Shown: positions 43,314-54,080 of the stretch, in pieces | Numbering within the stretch: the first letter of the stretch is position 1 | Layout: every line of letters begins with the position of its first letter | NCBI GenBank assembly: GCA_903824575.1 | Contig: CAIJXJ010000272.1 | Location: 1 to 63,458 of the forward strand | DNA from: an uncultured Methylobacillus sp. | Lineage (GTDB): Bacteria; Pseudomonadota; Gammaproteobacteria; Burkholderiales; Methylophilaceae | Length of the DNA: 63,458 nucleotides | Direction of reading: 5' to 3' | The notes under the pieces: model-generated | The model's database searches: none | What the model saw: only the letters and a program-made list of their open reading frames with translations | Told to the model about the DNA's origin: nothing | Translations under genes and position numbers: made by a program

Positions 43314-44804
43314 ATGCAAAACGGTAAAGTTTTCCCTGGAATATTGATTGCTCTGATCCTGGCAAGCGGCGCTGGATGGTGGTATTGGAACCATGCCAAG
43401 GCAACGCCTCAGGCTACAGCCGACGTCAATCGTGGCAATGATGGTCGCAAAATACGTGGCGGAGGGGCCGAGGGAAACCGTCCAGTTCCTGTACTGGTGG
43501 CATCCGTGCAGAAGGGTGACATTCGTGTCGTGCAAACGGCTGTGGGAACGGTGATTCCTTCGGCCACGGTGACCGTATCAAGTCAGGTCAGTGGCAAACT
43601 GGTGCGCGTCCTGTTCAAGGAGGGCCAACTGGTGCGGGCAAAAGAAGTTCTGGCGGAAATAGACCCGCGTCCGTTCCAGGCAACATTGACCCAGGTTCAG
43701 GGGCAGGCGTTGCGTGACCAGGCCCTGTTGCGCAATGGCCAGATTGACCTGGAGCGTTACAAGGCGTTGCAGAAACAGGATTCGATTGCCTCCCAGCAGG
43801 TTGATGCACAGGCGTCCCTGGTGCAACAATTTGAGGGCACAGTGCAGGCAGATCAAGGTGTGGTAGACAATGCCAGGCTGCAACTTGGCTATACCAGCAT
43901 TACAGCACCCATCAGCGGTCGTATCGGTCTGCGCCAGATTGACGTAGGCAATAACATCACGCCGGCCAGCGCGCTGGCAGTGGTCAATACGGTAGATCCG
44001 ATACAGGTCGTTTTTACCCTGCCGGAAGACCGCGTCCCTGCCCTGCTCAAGCGCCTGCAGGAAGTTCGCAAGTCGGCACACGGCTTGCCGGTGGAAGCCT
44101 GGGATCGTGCCAACACCAGCTTGCTGGCCAAGGGCAATCTGCTCAGTCTGGACAATCAGATCGACACATCTTCGGGTACGGTCAGAATCAAGGCGCAGTT
44201 TTCCAACGAGGACAGTACGCTGTTTCCTAACCAGTTCGTCAATGTCAGGCTGCTAAGTGACGTTCTGAAGGATGCGACCACGGTTGCCAGTGCGTCAATA
44301 CAGCATGGCAGTGCCGGCGCCTACGTCTATCTGCTCAATCAGGAGGAGAAGGGATTGCGTGTCCATGTGCAGCCGGTTCGTTTGGGTACCGTGGATGGCG
44401 ATAATGTTACCGTGCTGGAAGGCCTCAAGCCTGGCGATCAGGTGGTCATCAGCGGCATCGACAAGTTGCGTGAAAATGCAAAAGTGACGATTGCAAGCCC
44501 TGAGGGCAAGGAAGGCCGTGGCGGCAAAGGGGGTCGGCGTGGCAAGCATGGCGATGCTGGCGCTGGCGGCGACCCCGCAGGATCGCCTCGTGCGGCGACC
44601 AGCCAGTCAACGAGAGGCCCTGCCGATGAGCCTAAAGTAACAGATGCAACACCCGCGGCCGATGCTCCGGCCGGGGATGGCGCCGGCCGCCGGCGCGGTG
44701 CCGGACGACCAAGTGACCCAGCTGCAACGCGTCCCGAGGGCGGCTGGAAACATCGCGCGGCTGACGATTCAGGCACTGGCCGCGCCGCCTCCACCGGGCA
44801 GTAA
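43314..44804 (+). CDS. mdtA: RND efflux periplasmic adaptor, MdtA-like
   Basis: 496 residues. An N-terminal membrane anchor is followed by a lipoyl/barrel-sandwich domain (VSSQVSGKLVRVLFKEGQLVRAKEVL split by a helical hairpin at about 115-185), then ITAPISGRIGLRQIDVGN and a beta-barrel. It bridges the inner-membrane pump and the outer-membrane channel. The C-terminal 100 residues are an unusual Gly/Arg/Ala/Pro-rich tail (GRGGKGGRRGKHG; GAGRRRGAGRPSD) much longer than in E. coli MdtA and probably disordered. Confidence 0.9.
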   Translation: MQNGKVFPGILIALILASGAGWWYWNHAKATPQATADVNRGNDGRKIRGGGAEGNRPVPVLVASVQKGDIRVVQTAVGTVIPSATVTVSSQVSGKLVRVLFKEGQLVRAKEVLAEIDPRPFQATLTQVQGQALRDQALLRNGQIDLERYKALQKQDSIASQQVDAQASLVQQFEGTVQADQGVVDNARLQLGYTSITAPISGRIGLRQIDVGNNITPASALAVVNTVDPIQVVFTLPEDRVPALLKRLQEVRKSAHGLPVEAWDRANTSLLAKGNLLSLDNQIDTSSGTVRIKAQFSNEDSTLFPNQFVNVRLLSDVLKDATTVASASIQHGSAGAYVYLLNQEEKGLRVHVQPVRLGTVDGDNVTVLEGLKPGDQVVISGIDKLRENAKVTIASPEGKEGRGGKGGRRGKHGDAGAGGDPAGSPRAATSQSTRGPADEPKVTDATPAADAPAGDGAGRRRGAGRPSDPAATRPEGGWKHRAADDSGTGRAASTGQ

Positions 44805-44813
44805 CGACGCAGC

Positions 44814-47800
44814 ATGAATCCATCCCGAATTTTCATTCTTCGCCCGGTCGCGACCGCGCTCCTGATGATTGCCATCCTGCTGTCCGGCATTCTGGCCTAC
44901 CAGCTGCTTCCCCGCTCGGCCTTGCCGCAAGTGGATTATCCCGTGATTCAGGTCGTCACCCTGTACCCTGGCGCCAGTGCAGACGTCATGGCGTTGACGG
45001 TGTCTGCCCCGTTGGAGCGACAGTTCGGTTCGATGTCCGGCCTGGTCCACATGTCATCACTGAATTCCGGAGGCGCCTCGGTCATCACGCTGCAATTTTC
45101 GCTGAAGAACACGCTCGATATTGCCGTGCAATCGGTGCAGGCAGCGATCAATGCTGCCTCCGGTTTCCTGCCGGCGGATTTGCCCAATCCTCCTATTTAT
45201 AACAAGGTCAATCCGGCCGACGCACCTATCCTGACCCTGGCAGTCAGTTCAGGCACGCTATCGTTGCCACAATTGCGCGACATGATAGACACGCGCATGG
45301 CACAGAAGATCTCTCAAGTTTCCGGGGTGGGTCTCGTCAGTGTTGGTGGCGGACAGCGTCCGGCGGTTCGCATTGGCGTCAATCCCTCAGCGCTGGCCGC
45401 CTATGGCCTGGGTCTCGACCAGGTACGTACCGCGATTGGTGCCGCTAACTCTAACCAGGCCAAGGGCAGCATCGATGGCCCCAAACTGTCTTATGAGCTT
45501 GAGGCTAACAGCCAACTCAGGACGGCACGCGAATACCAGGATGTAATCATCGCCAACCACGACAATCGGCCAGTGCGCCTGGGAGACGTGGCAGAAGTCA
45601 GAGAAGCGCAGGAGGACGCCTATCTGGCTGCTTGGGCGAACGATCAACAGGCGATTCTGATCAATATCCAGCGCCAGCCTGGTGCCAATGTCATCGAGGT
45701 GGTCGACCATATCCGTGAACTGTTGCCGGCGCTCAAATCCGGCTTCCCAGCCGATGTCCGGGTGCTTGAGCTGACCGACCGCACCACGACCATCAGAAGC
45801 TCAGTCGAGGATGTCCAGTTTGAGTTGATGCTGGCGGTAGCGCTGGTGGTTATGGTAATTTTTCTATTCTTGCGCAACGTGGCGGCAACCCTGATTCCCA
45901 GCCTGGCGGTGCCCCTGTCGCTGGTGGGCACGTTCGGCGTGATGTATCTGGCCGGCTACAGTATCAATAACCTGACTCTGATGGCACTCACCATTGCGAC
46001 CGGTTTTGTGGTTGATGACGCCATCGTAATGATAGAGAATATCGCGCGCCACATCGAAGATGGCGAGTCGCCACTAGAGGCCGCGCTGAAGGGATCAAAG
46101 CAGATCGGCTTTACCATCATCTCACTGACTTTTTCCCTGATCGCGGTGCTGATCCCCTTGCTGTTCATGGGAGATGTGATAGGACGTTTGTTCCGCGAAT
46201 TCGCCATTACCCTGGCGGTTGCCATTCTGATTTCAGCCATTGTGTCGCTGACGCTCACCCCCATGCTCTGCGCCAGGCTGCTCAAGCCAAAATCAGGCGT
46301 GCATGCTGACACCCATGAAGGTGCGTTCCTGACCGGCGTGATCAAACACTACGGCATCATGCTGCAATGGGTGCTGGCACACAAGAAGCTGACCCTGCTG
46401 GTTGCGGCCATTACCCTGGCACTGACGATTGTGCTGGCGGTGATGATTCCCAAGGGATTCTTTCCGGTACAGGATACCGGCGTGATCCAGGCGATTTCAG
46501 AAACGCCGGCTGCGGCGTCCTTTGGCGTGGTGGCCGAGCGCCAGCAGGCTCTGGTCTCCATCGTGCTGCAGGATCCGGCGGTTGACAGCTTATCTTCCAT
46601 CGTCGGCATCGATGGCGTCAATACAACGCTCAACAGCGGACGCATGTTGATCAACCTCAAGCCCTACCCACAACGCACTGAGACCGCGACCCAGATCATC
46701 TCTCGCCTGCAGGCTGCCGTAAAGAGTGTCCCCGGCATTAGCCTGCATTTGCAACCGGTGCAGGATCTGACACTGGACGACCGTATCAGCCGCACCCAAT
46801 ACCAGTATCTGGTCACCAGCACTGATGAAAAGGCGCTGGCCAAAACGGTGCCGCAACTGGTGGAAAAATTGCAGGGCTTGCCGCAACTGCTGGACGTTGC
46901 CAGCAACCAGCAGAATGACGGGCTACGCGCTTCCGTCATCGTCGATCGCGACGGTGCCGGCAGGCTTGGTATCAGCATGGCCGCAGTAGACGATGCCCTG
47001 TACAGCGCCTTCGGTCAGCGCATCGTTTCGACCATATTCACCAATGCCAACCAGTATCGCGTAGTCATGGTGGCGAGGCCCGATCCAAATTTGGGTCTGG
47101 CGGCACTGGATGCGATTTATGTGACGTCCTCCAGTGGCAAACAAGTGCCTCTCAGCAGTATCGCTCATGTAACCGAAACGACGACGCCGCTCATGATCAG
47201 CCGGGAAGATCAACTGCCCTCCAGTACCATTTCATTCAACCTGGCACCGGGCTATGCACTGGGTGACGCGGTCAAGGCAATCGAGACGGCGCAGCAGTCA
47301 TTGACCCTGCCGGCTACCATCATGACCCAATTCCAGGGGGCGGCGCTGGCCTTCAGGGCGGCACTGACCAATGAGCTGTTTCTGATTCTGGCGGCGCTGG
47401 CCACCATGTATATCGTGTTGGGCGTGCTGTACGAGAGTTACATTCATCCGCTGACCATCCTCTCCACCTTGCCTTCAGCCGGTGTCGGGGCCTTGCTGGC
47501 ATTGATGGTGACAGGCACGGATCTCAGCGTAATCGCCATTATCGGCATCATCCTCTTGATCGGCATCGTGCAAAAAAATGCCATCATGATCATCGATTTC
47601 GCGCTGGAAGCCGAGCGCGTGCAAGGTTTGTCGCCGCAACAGGCGATCTATCAGGCCTGCCTGTTACGCTTCCGGCCGATCCTGATGACGACCCTGGCGG
47701 CGCTGCTGAGTGCCGTGCCTCTGGTTCTGGGGGTGGGTCCTGGCGCGGAACTCAGGCAGCCACTGGGGATCTCCATGGTGGGAGGCTTGTTGCTGAGCCA

Positions 47801-47909
47801 AGTCCTGACCCTGTTTACCACGCCGGTCATCTACCTTGCCTTCGACAGCCTGGCGCGACGCGCTCATGCCTCTAGCAGTGCGTTACGTCAACGCTTGAGC
47901 CCACAATGA
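44814..47909 (+). CDS. mdtB: RND efflux permease, MdtB-like
   Basis: 1031 residues, 12 transmembrane helices and two large periplasmic loops. Proton-relay aspartates are in [16 protein letters not shown], with the RND signature [11 protein letters not shown] and [13 protein letters not shown] near the end. In MdtABC, B and C form a heterotrimer. The start is 9 nt after mdtA, and the stop overlaps the next gene by 4 nt. Confidence 0.93.
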   Translation: MNPSRIFILRPVATALLMIAILLSGILAYQLLPRSALPQVDYPVIQVVTLYPGASADVMALTVSAPLERQFGSMSGLVHMSSLNSGGASVITLQFSLKNTLDIAVQSVQAAINAASGFLPADLPNPPIYNKVNPADAPILTLAVSSGTLSLPQLRDMIDTRMAQKISQVSGVGLVSVGGGQRPAVRIGVNPSALAAYGLGLDQVRTAIGAANSNQAKGSIDGPKLSYELEANSQLRTAREYQDVIIANHDNRPVRLGDVAEVREAQEDAYLAAWANDQQAILINIQRQPGANVIEVVDHIRELLPALKSGFPADVRVLELTDRTTTIRSSVEDVQFELMLAVALVVMVIFLFLRNVAATLIPSLAVPLSLVGTFGVMYLAGYSINNLTLMALTIATGFVVDDAIVMIENIARHIEDGESPLEAALKGSKQIGFTIISLTFSLIAVLIPLLFMGDVIGRLFREFAITLAVAILISAIVSLTLTPMLCARLLKPKSGVHADTHEGAFLTGVIKHYGIMLQWVLAHKKLTLLVAAITLALTIVLAVMIPKGFFPVQDTGVIQAISETPAAASFGVVAERQQALVSIVLQDPAVDSLSSIVGIDGVNTTLNSGRMLINLKPYPQRTETATQIISRLQAAVKSVPGISLHLQPVQDLTLDDRISRTQYQYLVTSTDEKALAKTVPQLVEKLQGLPQLLDVASNQQNDGLRASVIVDRDGAGRLGISMAAVDDALYSAFGQRIVSTIFTNANQYRVVMVARPDPNLGLAALDAIYVTSSSGKQVPLSSIAHVTETTTPLMISREDQLPSSTISFNLAPGYALGDAVKAIETAQQSLTLPATIMTQFQGAALAFRAALTNELFLILAALATMYIVLGVLYESYIHPLTILSTLPSAGVGALLALMVTGTDLSVIAIIGIILLIGIVQKNAIMIIDFALEAERVQGLSPQQAIYQACLLRFRPILMTTLAALLSAVPLVLGVGPGAELRQPLGISMVGGLLLSQVLTLFTTPVIYLAFDSLARRAHASSSALRQRLSPQ

Positions 47910-50900
47910 ACTGGTCGGCCATTTTCATTAGCCGCCCGGTCGCGACCACCTTATTGACAGTGGCACTTGCCCTGCCTGGCATCGGCGCTTATTTCCTGTT
48001 GCCGATCGCCTCACTGCCGCAGGTGGAAATGCCCAGTATCGATGTTTTTGCCCGCTTGCCGGGCGCCAGTCCGGAGAACATGGCTTCCTCCGTTGCTGCA
48101 CCGTTGGAGCGTTCGCTCGGGACCATTGCCGGGGTCAATGAACTGACCTCGAACAGCACTAAGGGCGCTACCCGCATCAGTCTGCAATTTGATTTGGAAC
48201 GAAATGCGGACGGCGCGGCACGTGATGTGCTGGCCGCCATTAATGCCGCCAAAATCCTGTTGCCGGCCAGCCTGACCACCAATCCGACCTATCGCAAGAG
48301 CGGCCCGAATTCGATCATGCATATCGCGCTGACGTCCGACATCTACAGCCAGCCCCAGCTCTATGATCTGGCTTTCAGCATCCTGGGGCAGCGTATCTCG
48401 CAAGTCGATGGCGTCGGTCAAGTCGAGGTCAATGGCAGCGCCTTGCTGTCAGTGCGGGTGGAGGTCAACCCGACCATCATTAATCAGTACGGTATTGCGC
48501 TTGAGCAGGTGCGCGCAGCCATCAATTCCGCCAATGCCAGCGGACCCAAGGGTTTCATCGAAGGCAGTGACAAGCGCTGGCAGATTGACGTCAATGATCA
48601 GGCCAAACGGGCCATCGATTACCAGGATCTGATCGTGGCCTGGCGCAATGGCGCACCCATTCGCTTGAAGGATATCGCCGAGATCAAGGATTCGGTACAG
48701 GATGTGCGCAATGCCGGCAGCGTCAACGGTCGCCCCGGGGTGGTGCTCTCGGTTCGCAACATTCCAGGCGCCAACGTGGTTGAGACGGTCGATGCCGTCA
48801 AGGACCTGCTGCCGCGCCTGAAACCGCTAATCCCAGCCGGCGTTGAAGTCGAAGTACTGATCGATCGCAGCACCACGGTCAGAAAGTCATTGCATGAGGT
48901 CGAGCGCACGCTGCTGATCTCGATAGCGCTGGTGGTGCTGGTCACCTTTGTTTTCCTGCGCAATGGCCGCGCATCGCTAATCCCCTGCATTGCGATTCCG
49001 GTTTCGCTGTTAGGCACGCTAGCGGTAATCTACCTGTGCGGGTTCAGTCTCAACAACCTGTCGCTGATGGCGCTCATCATTTCCACCGGCTTCGTGGTGG
49101 ATGATGCCATCGTGGTGGTGGAAAACACCACGCGGCATATCGAGGCTGGCATGGCACCGCTGGCGGCCGCCCTGAAGGGTGTACGCGAGGTTTCCTTCAC
49201 CGTGGTCGCCATGAGCCTGTCACTGATTGCCGTGTTCATCCCTCTCCTGATGATGGGAGGCGTGGTTGGGCGCATGTTCCGGGAGTTCTCGATCACGCTG
49301 GCGGCGGCAGTTGGCATTTCTCTGCTGGTGTCGCTAACGGTAACGCCCATGCTTTGCTCACGGTTGCTAAAAGCGCACACCAAGGAAAGTGGGCTATCTG
49401 CATGGCTGGGCCGGGTGTTTGATGTGCCGCTGGGTGCCTACCGCAGATCACTCGACTGGGTGCTGCGCCACGGTATTATTACCCTGTTGCTGCTGGCTGC
49501 AGCCATTGTATTGAATGTTTATCTATATTCCATCGTGCCCAAGGGATTCTTTCCGCAACAAGATACCGGGCGCCTGCAGGGCTACTTCCAGGGAGACCAG
49601 AATATTTCATTCTGGGACATGCGACAGAAGATTGACCGCTTCATGCGCATCATTGCCAAGGACCCCGATATCGAGGCCTACTATGAATATTCCGGCGGCG
49701 GCGGGGCAGGACAATCCAACGCCGGTCAGATGTTTGCCCGCCTCAAGCCACGCGCCGAACGTGAATCCTCAGCCCAGGATATCGTCGCGCGCCTGCGGCC
49801 GAAACTGGAAAAAGTGCCGGGCGCCGCACTCAGGCTGAACGCACAGCAGGACTTCAATATCGGCGTCAGGCAGGGCGCCGCCGAATACCAGTACACGCTA
49901 CTGTCCAATAGTGTCGATGACTTGCGTGCGATGTCTCCACGCCTGCGAGCTGCCCTGTCACGCCTGCCGGAACTGGCGGATGTCAGCAGTGACGCCCAGG
50001 ACAAAGGTTTGCTCACCACCCTGGCGGTGGATCGCGATGCCGCCTCCAAGCTGGGCGTGACCCAGCGCCAGATTGATGTGGCGCTCAATGATGCGTTCGG
50101 GCAGCGATTGGCGACCACGATCTTTGAACCGCTTAATCAATATTTTGTAGTGCTGACCTTGGCCCCGCAATTCGCGGTAGGCCCGGAATCACTGGAGAAG
50201 ATTTTCCTGACCGCCCCCGGCAACGCCAAGGTTCCGCTGTCAGCCATCAGCCACTGGGAAACGTCCAATGCGCCGCTGTCTGTCAATCATCAGGAGCAGT
50301 TCGTGGCCTCGACGATTTCGTTCAATCTGGCGCCAGGCGTGACTCTGGAGCAGGGCTCGGAGGCAATAGAAACCGCTTACGCCAAATTGAATCCGCCAGA
50401 CTCGATTCATGGCGCCTTCGCCGGCAAGGCCAAGGCATTTCAGGACTCGTTGAAAAGCCAACCCTGGCTGATTCTGACCGCCTTGCTGACAGTCTATATC
50501 GTGCTTGGCATCCTTTACGAAAGCACCATACACCCGCTTACCATCATATCAACCCTGCCATCGGCCGGCATCGGTGCGTTGCTGGCACTGATCCTGTTCA
50601 ATAGTGAATTGTCCTTGATTTCCATGATCGGCATTATTTTATTAATCGGCATCGTCAAGAAAAATGCCATCATGATGGTTGATGCCGCACTTCTAATCGA
50701 GCGGGAGCATGGATTGCCCCCCGAGCAGGCGATCCGCCAGGCTTGTCTACAGCGTTTCCGCCCCATCCTGATGACCACTTTTGCCGCCATGCTGGGTGCC
50801 CTGCCGCTGGCACTGGGAGTAGGCGATGGCGCGGAATTGCGCCAGCCGCTCGGCATCGCCATCGTCGGCGGCCTGCTATTCAGTCAGATTCTCACGCTCT

Positions 50901-50998
50901 ACACGACGCCGGTGGTCTATCTCTATCTCGACCGCTATGGCCTATGGTTCAAACGCAAGTTCCACACGCAACCTGTTTTGACCCCGGCATTGAATTAA
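47906..50998 (+). CDS. mdtC: RND efflux permease, MdtC-like
   Basis: 1030 residues, paralogous to the preceding gene with the same 12-helix layout ([39 protein letters not shown]). Two consecutive permease genes define the MdtBC type, linked in E. coli to bile salts, novobiocin and some metals. The substrate here is unknown. Confidence 0.93.
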   Translation: MNWSAIFISRPVATTLLTVALALPGIGAYFLLPIASLPQVEMPSIDVFARLPGASPENMASSVAAPLERSLGTIAGVNELTSNSTKGATRISLQFDLERNADGAARDVLAAINAAKILLPASLTTNPTYRKSGPNSIMHIALTSDIYSQPQLYDLAFSILGQRISQVDGVGQVEVNGSALLSVRVEVNPTIINQYGIALEQVRAAINSANASGPKGFIEGSDKRWQIDVNDQAKRAIDYQDLIVAWRNGAPIRLKDIAEIKDSVQDVRNAGSVNGRPGVVLSVRNIPGANVVETVDAVKDLLPRLKPLIPAGVEVEVLIDRSTTVRKSLHEVERTLLISIALVVLVTFVFLRNGRASLIPCIAIPVSLLGTLAVIYLCGFSLNNLSLMALIISTGFVVDDAIVVVENTTRHIEAGMAPLAAALKGVREVSFTVVAMSLSLIAVFIPLLMMGGVVGRMFREFSITLAAAVGISLLVSLTVTPMLCSRLLKAHTKESGLSAWLGRVFDVPLGAYRRSLDWVLRHGIITLLLLAAAIVLNVYLYSIVPKGFFPQQDTGRLQGYFQGDQNISFWDMRQKIDRFMRIIAKDPDIEAYYEYSGGGGAGQSNAGQMFARLKPRAERESSAQDIVARLRPKLEKVPGAALRLNAQQDFNIGVRQGAAEYQYTLLSNSVDDLRAMSPRLRAALSRLPELADVSSDAQDKGLLTTLAVDRDAASKLGVTQRQIDVALNDAFGQRLATTIFEPLNQYFVVLTLAPQFAVGPESLEKIFLTAPGNAKVPLSAISHWETSNAPLSVNHQEQFVASTISFNLAPGVTLEQGSEAIETAYAKLNPPDSIHGAFAGKAKAFQDSLKSQPWLILTALLTVYIVLGILYESTIHPLTIISTLPSAGIGALLALILFNSELSLISMIGIILLIGIVKKNAIMMVDAALLIEREHGLPPEQAIRQACLQRFRPILMTTFAAMLGALPLALGVGDGAELRQPLGIAIVGGLLFSQILTLYTTPVVYLYLDRYGLWFKRKFHTQPVLTPALN

Positions 50999-51012
50999 AA
51001 AGGATAAATGGT

Positions 51013-52455
51013 GTGAATCAGAATCGATCCCTATTGACGCTAACCCTGATGCTGTTGCTCGGTGCCTGCACTCTGGGGCCGGACTACGTCAGGCCTGACC
51101 TGCCCGTCCCGGCCGCATTCAAAGAGGCAGCAGGCTGGAAGGTGGCTACACCAAAGGATGGATTGTCAAACGGACCGTGGTGGGAAGTGTTTGCCGATCC
51201 TGAACTCGATGCTCTGGTGTCGCAGGTGGAAGTTTCCAACCAGAACATCCGTGCGGCTGAAGCCCAGTATCGCCAGTCCGAGGCTTATGCCGCCGAGGCC
51301 AGAGCGGGGCTGTATCCGACTTTAAGCGGCAGTGCTGCGGTAACGCGTAGTCAATCGACCAATCTGAAGACGGGCCGTGTCAATACCCCGGTCACCCTGA
51401 ACAGTGTCGGCCTGAGCGCGAGTTGGGAGACGGACATCTGGGGCAAGGTACATCGTCAGGTCGAGTCTGGCAATGCAACGCTGCAGGCCAGCGCCGCCAA
51501 CCTGCAGGCGGCAAAGTTGAGTGCGCAGGCGCTGCTTGCCCAAGACTACTTTTTGCTGCGAGTGGCTGACAGCAGCCACCAACTGTTGATTGCTACCGTC
51601 ACCGCCTATGAAAAATCCTTGCAGCTGACCCGCAACCAGTATGCCGTTGGTGTTGCCGCCCGCGGCGACGTGGTAAACGCAGAAGCTCAGCTCAAATCAG
51701 CTCAGGCCCAGGCGGTGAATGTCGGCGTACTGCGTGCGCAACTAGAGCATGCGATTGCCGTGTTGATCGGGCGAGCACCATCGGAATTTTCCATCGCAGC
51801 GATCACGTTTAGCCCGAAACTGCCGGATATCCCGGTTGGAATTCCCTCTGCACTACTGGAGCGGCGCCCGGACGTCGCCGCAGCCGAGCGTGTCGCAGCG
51901 GCTGCTAATGCCAGCATTGGCGTGGCGCAAGCCGCCTATTATCCTGACCTGACCCTGGGCGGTTCGCTCGGTTTCCAGAATTCCGGTATCGGCCAATTGT
52001 TGAGCCTGCCGAGCCGGGTGTGGTCGTTGGGGCCGGCGTTGGCGCAGGTACTGTTTGATGGCGGCCTACGGCGTGCACAGACAGCGCAGGCCATTGCCGT
52101 CTATGATCAGGACGTTGCGCTGTATCGCCAGACCGCGTTGACAGCGTTTACGGAAGTCGAAGACAACCTGTCGGCCCTGCGCATCCTGGAGCAGGAGGCG
52201 GAACTGCAGGACGCAGCGGTCAAGGCTGCGCGCCAGTCGGTCACTATCACCACCAATCAGTACCGGGCGGGAACGGTGAGCTACCTCAACGTGGTCAACG
52301 TACAGACCATCCTGCTTACCAACGAACGCACTGCGCTGAACATTCTTGGCAGTCGCCTGACGGCTGAAGTGTTACTGATCAAGGCCTTAGGCGGCGGCTG
52401 GGACAACCATGCGCTGAAAGATAAAGCAAAGACGGCTGCAGCGACTGAAAAATAA
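51013..52455 (+). CDS. Outer-membrane efflux lipoprotein (NodT family)
   Basis: 480 residues from a GTG at 51013 with AAGGA upstream. The lipobox is LLGAC, followed by TLGPDYVRPDLPVP and SNGPWWEVFADPELDAL, the usual start of NodT/OprM-type channels. Two repeats of long helices and beta segments form the TolC-like trimer. It completes the tripartite pump of the three preceding genes. Confidence 0.92.
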   Translation: MNQNRSLLTLTLMLLLGACTLGPDYVRPDLPVPAAFKEAAGWKVATPKDGLSNGPWWEVFADPELDALVSQVEVSNQNIRAAEAQYRQSEAYAAEARAGLYPTLSGSAAVTRSQSTNLKTGRVNTPVTLNSVGLSASWETDIWGKVHRQVESGNATLQASAANLQAAKLSAQALLAQDYFLLRVADSSHQLLIATVTAYEKSLQLTRNQYAVGVAARGDVVNAEAQLKSAQAQAVNVGVLRAQLEHAIAVLIGRAPSEFSIAAITFSPKLPDIPVGIPSALLERRPDVAAAERVAAAANASIGVAQAAYYPDLTLGGSLGFQNSGIGQLLSLPSRVWSLGPALAQVLFDGGLRRAQTAQAIAVYDQDVALYRQTALTAFTEVEDNLSALRILEQEAELQDAAVKAARQSVTITTNQYRAGTVSYLNVVNVQTILLTNERTALNILGSRLTAEVLLIKALGGGWDNHALKDKAKTAAATEK

Positions 52456-52613
52456 TCTTCCGAACAATAATGCTTTGAGGGCCCAGGTTTTCTGACCATG
52501 GACCGTACATGATCGCCATATTCAGCATGAAAATATTTATATGCCTTCATATTCTTTTACATTATTTTTCTGAGCCTTCATAGTCCGCTCTATCGCCTTA
52601 AGGAATACACGTC

Positions 52614-53600
52614 ATGCTCAAAAATATTTTATTGCTGTCCCTTCTTGCATTGTCCAGTCTGGCACAAGCCGACACCACGCTACTGAACGTTTCTTACGAC
52701 GTCACCCGCGAGTTCTACAAGGATTACAACCCGGCTTTTGCCAAATACTGGAAACAGAAGACCGGGGAAACGGTCAGCATCAACCAGTCGCATGGTGGCT
52801 CCAGCAAGCAGGCACGTGCCGTCTCCGACGGCTTGGAGGCGGATGTCATCACCATGAATCAGTCAAATGACATCGACCTGCTGAACGAGCGTGGACATCT
52901 GATCCCTGCCGACTGGCAGAAAAGACTGCCAAACGCCAGCGCCCCAACCACTTCGACCACGGTATTTTTGGTACGCAAGGGAAATCCAAAACACATCAAG
53001 GATTGGAGCGACCTGTTGAATCCAGGGGTCGCCGTCATCGTCCCCAACCCCAAGACTTCCGGCAACGGACGCTACAGTTATCTGGCCGCCTGGGGCAGCG
53101 TGGTGAAGAATGGTGGAGATGAAAAAAAAGCGCGTGATTTCGTTGCTCGCCTGTTCAAAAATGTGCCTGTGCTCGATTCCGGCGGTCGGGGCGCAACGAC
53201 CACCTTCGCCCAGCGCGGCATCGGCGATGTTCTGCTGACCTTTGAAAACGAGGTCTATCTGATTGAAAAAGAACTTGGTGGTGATCAATTTGAGGTGATC
53301 TACCCGCCCATAAGCATCCTGGCTGAGAATCCGGTCGCACTGGTGGACAAGGTGGTCGACAAGCGCAAGACCCGTGCCCTGGCCCAAGCCTATCTGGAGT
53401 ACCTGTATAGCGAGGAAGGTCAGGAAATAGCGGCACGCCATCATCTGCGACCGCGCCTGGCAAGCGTTGCGGCCAGACACGCAGCTGACTTTCACAAGAT
53501 CGATTTATTCACCATCGATGAAGTATTCGGAGGCTGGAAGCAGGCACAGAAGGTGCACTTCAGTGATGGAGGTACCTTCGACCAGATTTATTCAAAGTAA
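52614..53600 (+). CDS. sbp: Periplasmic sulfate-binding protein
   Basis: 328 residues with signal peptide (LSSLAQA-DTT). Typical Sbp blocks: LLNVSYDVTREFYKDYNPAF, NQSHGGSSKQARAVSDGL, PNPKTSGNGRYSYLAAWG and a conserved C-terminal FTIDEVFGGWKQAQKVHF. It captures sulfate or thiosulfate for the CysTWA transporter. No cysT, cysW or cysA follows, so it must share a transporter encoded elsewhere. Confidence 0.93.
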   Translation: MLKNILLLSLLALSSLAQADTTLLNVSYDVTREFYKDYNPAFAKYWKQKTGETVSINQSHGGSSKQARAVSDGLEADVITMNQSNDIDLLNERGHLIPADWQKRLPNASAPTTSTTVFLVRKGNPKHIKDWSDLLNPGVAVIVPNPKTSGNGRYSYLAAWGSVVKNGGDEKKARDFVARLFKNVPVLDSGGRGATTTFAQRGIGDVLLTFENEVYLIEKELGGDQFEVIYPPISILAENPVALVDKVVDKRKTRALAQAYLEYLYSEEGQEIAARHHLRPRLASVAARHAADFHKIDLFTIDEVFGGWKQAQKVHFSDGGTFDQIYSK

Positions 53601-53627
53601 AAATCGCGGCGCTTGAACCTTCATCGC

Positions 53628-53650
53628 CAAGATGCGATCAGGGCATCTTG
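53628..53650. terminator. Bidirectional hairpin between sbp and a convergent gene
   Basis: A perfect 8-bp stem CAAGATGC/GCATCTTG with a 7-nt loop lies between two convergent stop codons. The left flank ATCGCCAAGATGC also occurs at 42936-42948. Confidence 0.55.
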
Positions 53651-53651
53651 C

Positions 53652-54080
53652 TTAACGCGTGCTCTCGGCGACAAAAGGCAGACCATACCGTTGACCGTCC
53701 AGATTCAGCGTCATGACCCAATCACTGCGACCCTGCACGCAGACCGGCAAAATGATCAGAGCGGTCCATACTCCTACCTCGCCCGGCAGCAGGCGATAGC
53801 GATTCAAGCCCATCTGCATGCCTTGCATCGCAAAACTGGCATGCACCTCATGCGCATTCAGGACTTCGACCCGCAGCCGAAACGGCTGCATAGGCTGCGG
53901 GCGCTGGTCAAAAATGACTCTTGCCCCCTGTCCCGAAAGCTGGCAGCCCGCAACAACATTCGCACAGGGAATCTGCAGGATCGGGCTATCATCGCGCCAC
54001 GGATGCTCCCGGTATAACAACACGGTACTGGCCGTCAGCACACTCAGTGCCAGCAATATCCAGAGTTGGCGGCGGCTCAT
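53652..54080 (-). CDS. Membrane-anchored hypothetical protein
   Basis: 142 residues from the ATG at 54080, whose ATGA overlaps the stop of the Nudix gene. One N-terminal helix (RQLWILLALSVLTASTVLLY) anchors a periplasmic domain with two cysteines (PCANVVAGC), a Met-rich stretch (FAMQGMQMGLNRYRL) and an immunoglobulin-like beta pattern. Met/Cys content suggests possible copper contact, but I recognise no family. Last gene of the argJ operon. Confidence 0.65.
   Translation of the reverse strand: MSRRQLWILLALSVLTASTVLLYREHPWRDDSPILQIPCANVVAGCQLSGQGARVIFDQRPQPMQPFRLRVEVLNAHEVHASFAMQGMQMGLNRYRLLPGEVGVWTALIILPVCVQGRSDWVMTLNLDGQRYGLPFVAESTR

Noticed and set aside
50743-51012. N-terminal extension of the outer-membrane efflux protein
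   Set aside because: It overlaps mdtC in another frame. The lipoprotein signal begins at the GTG at 51013.
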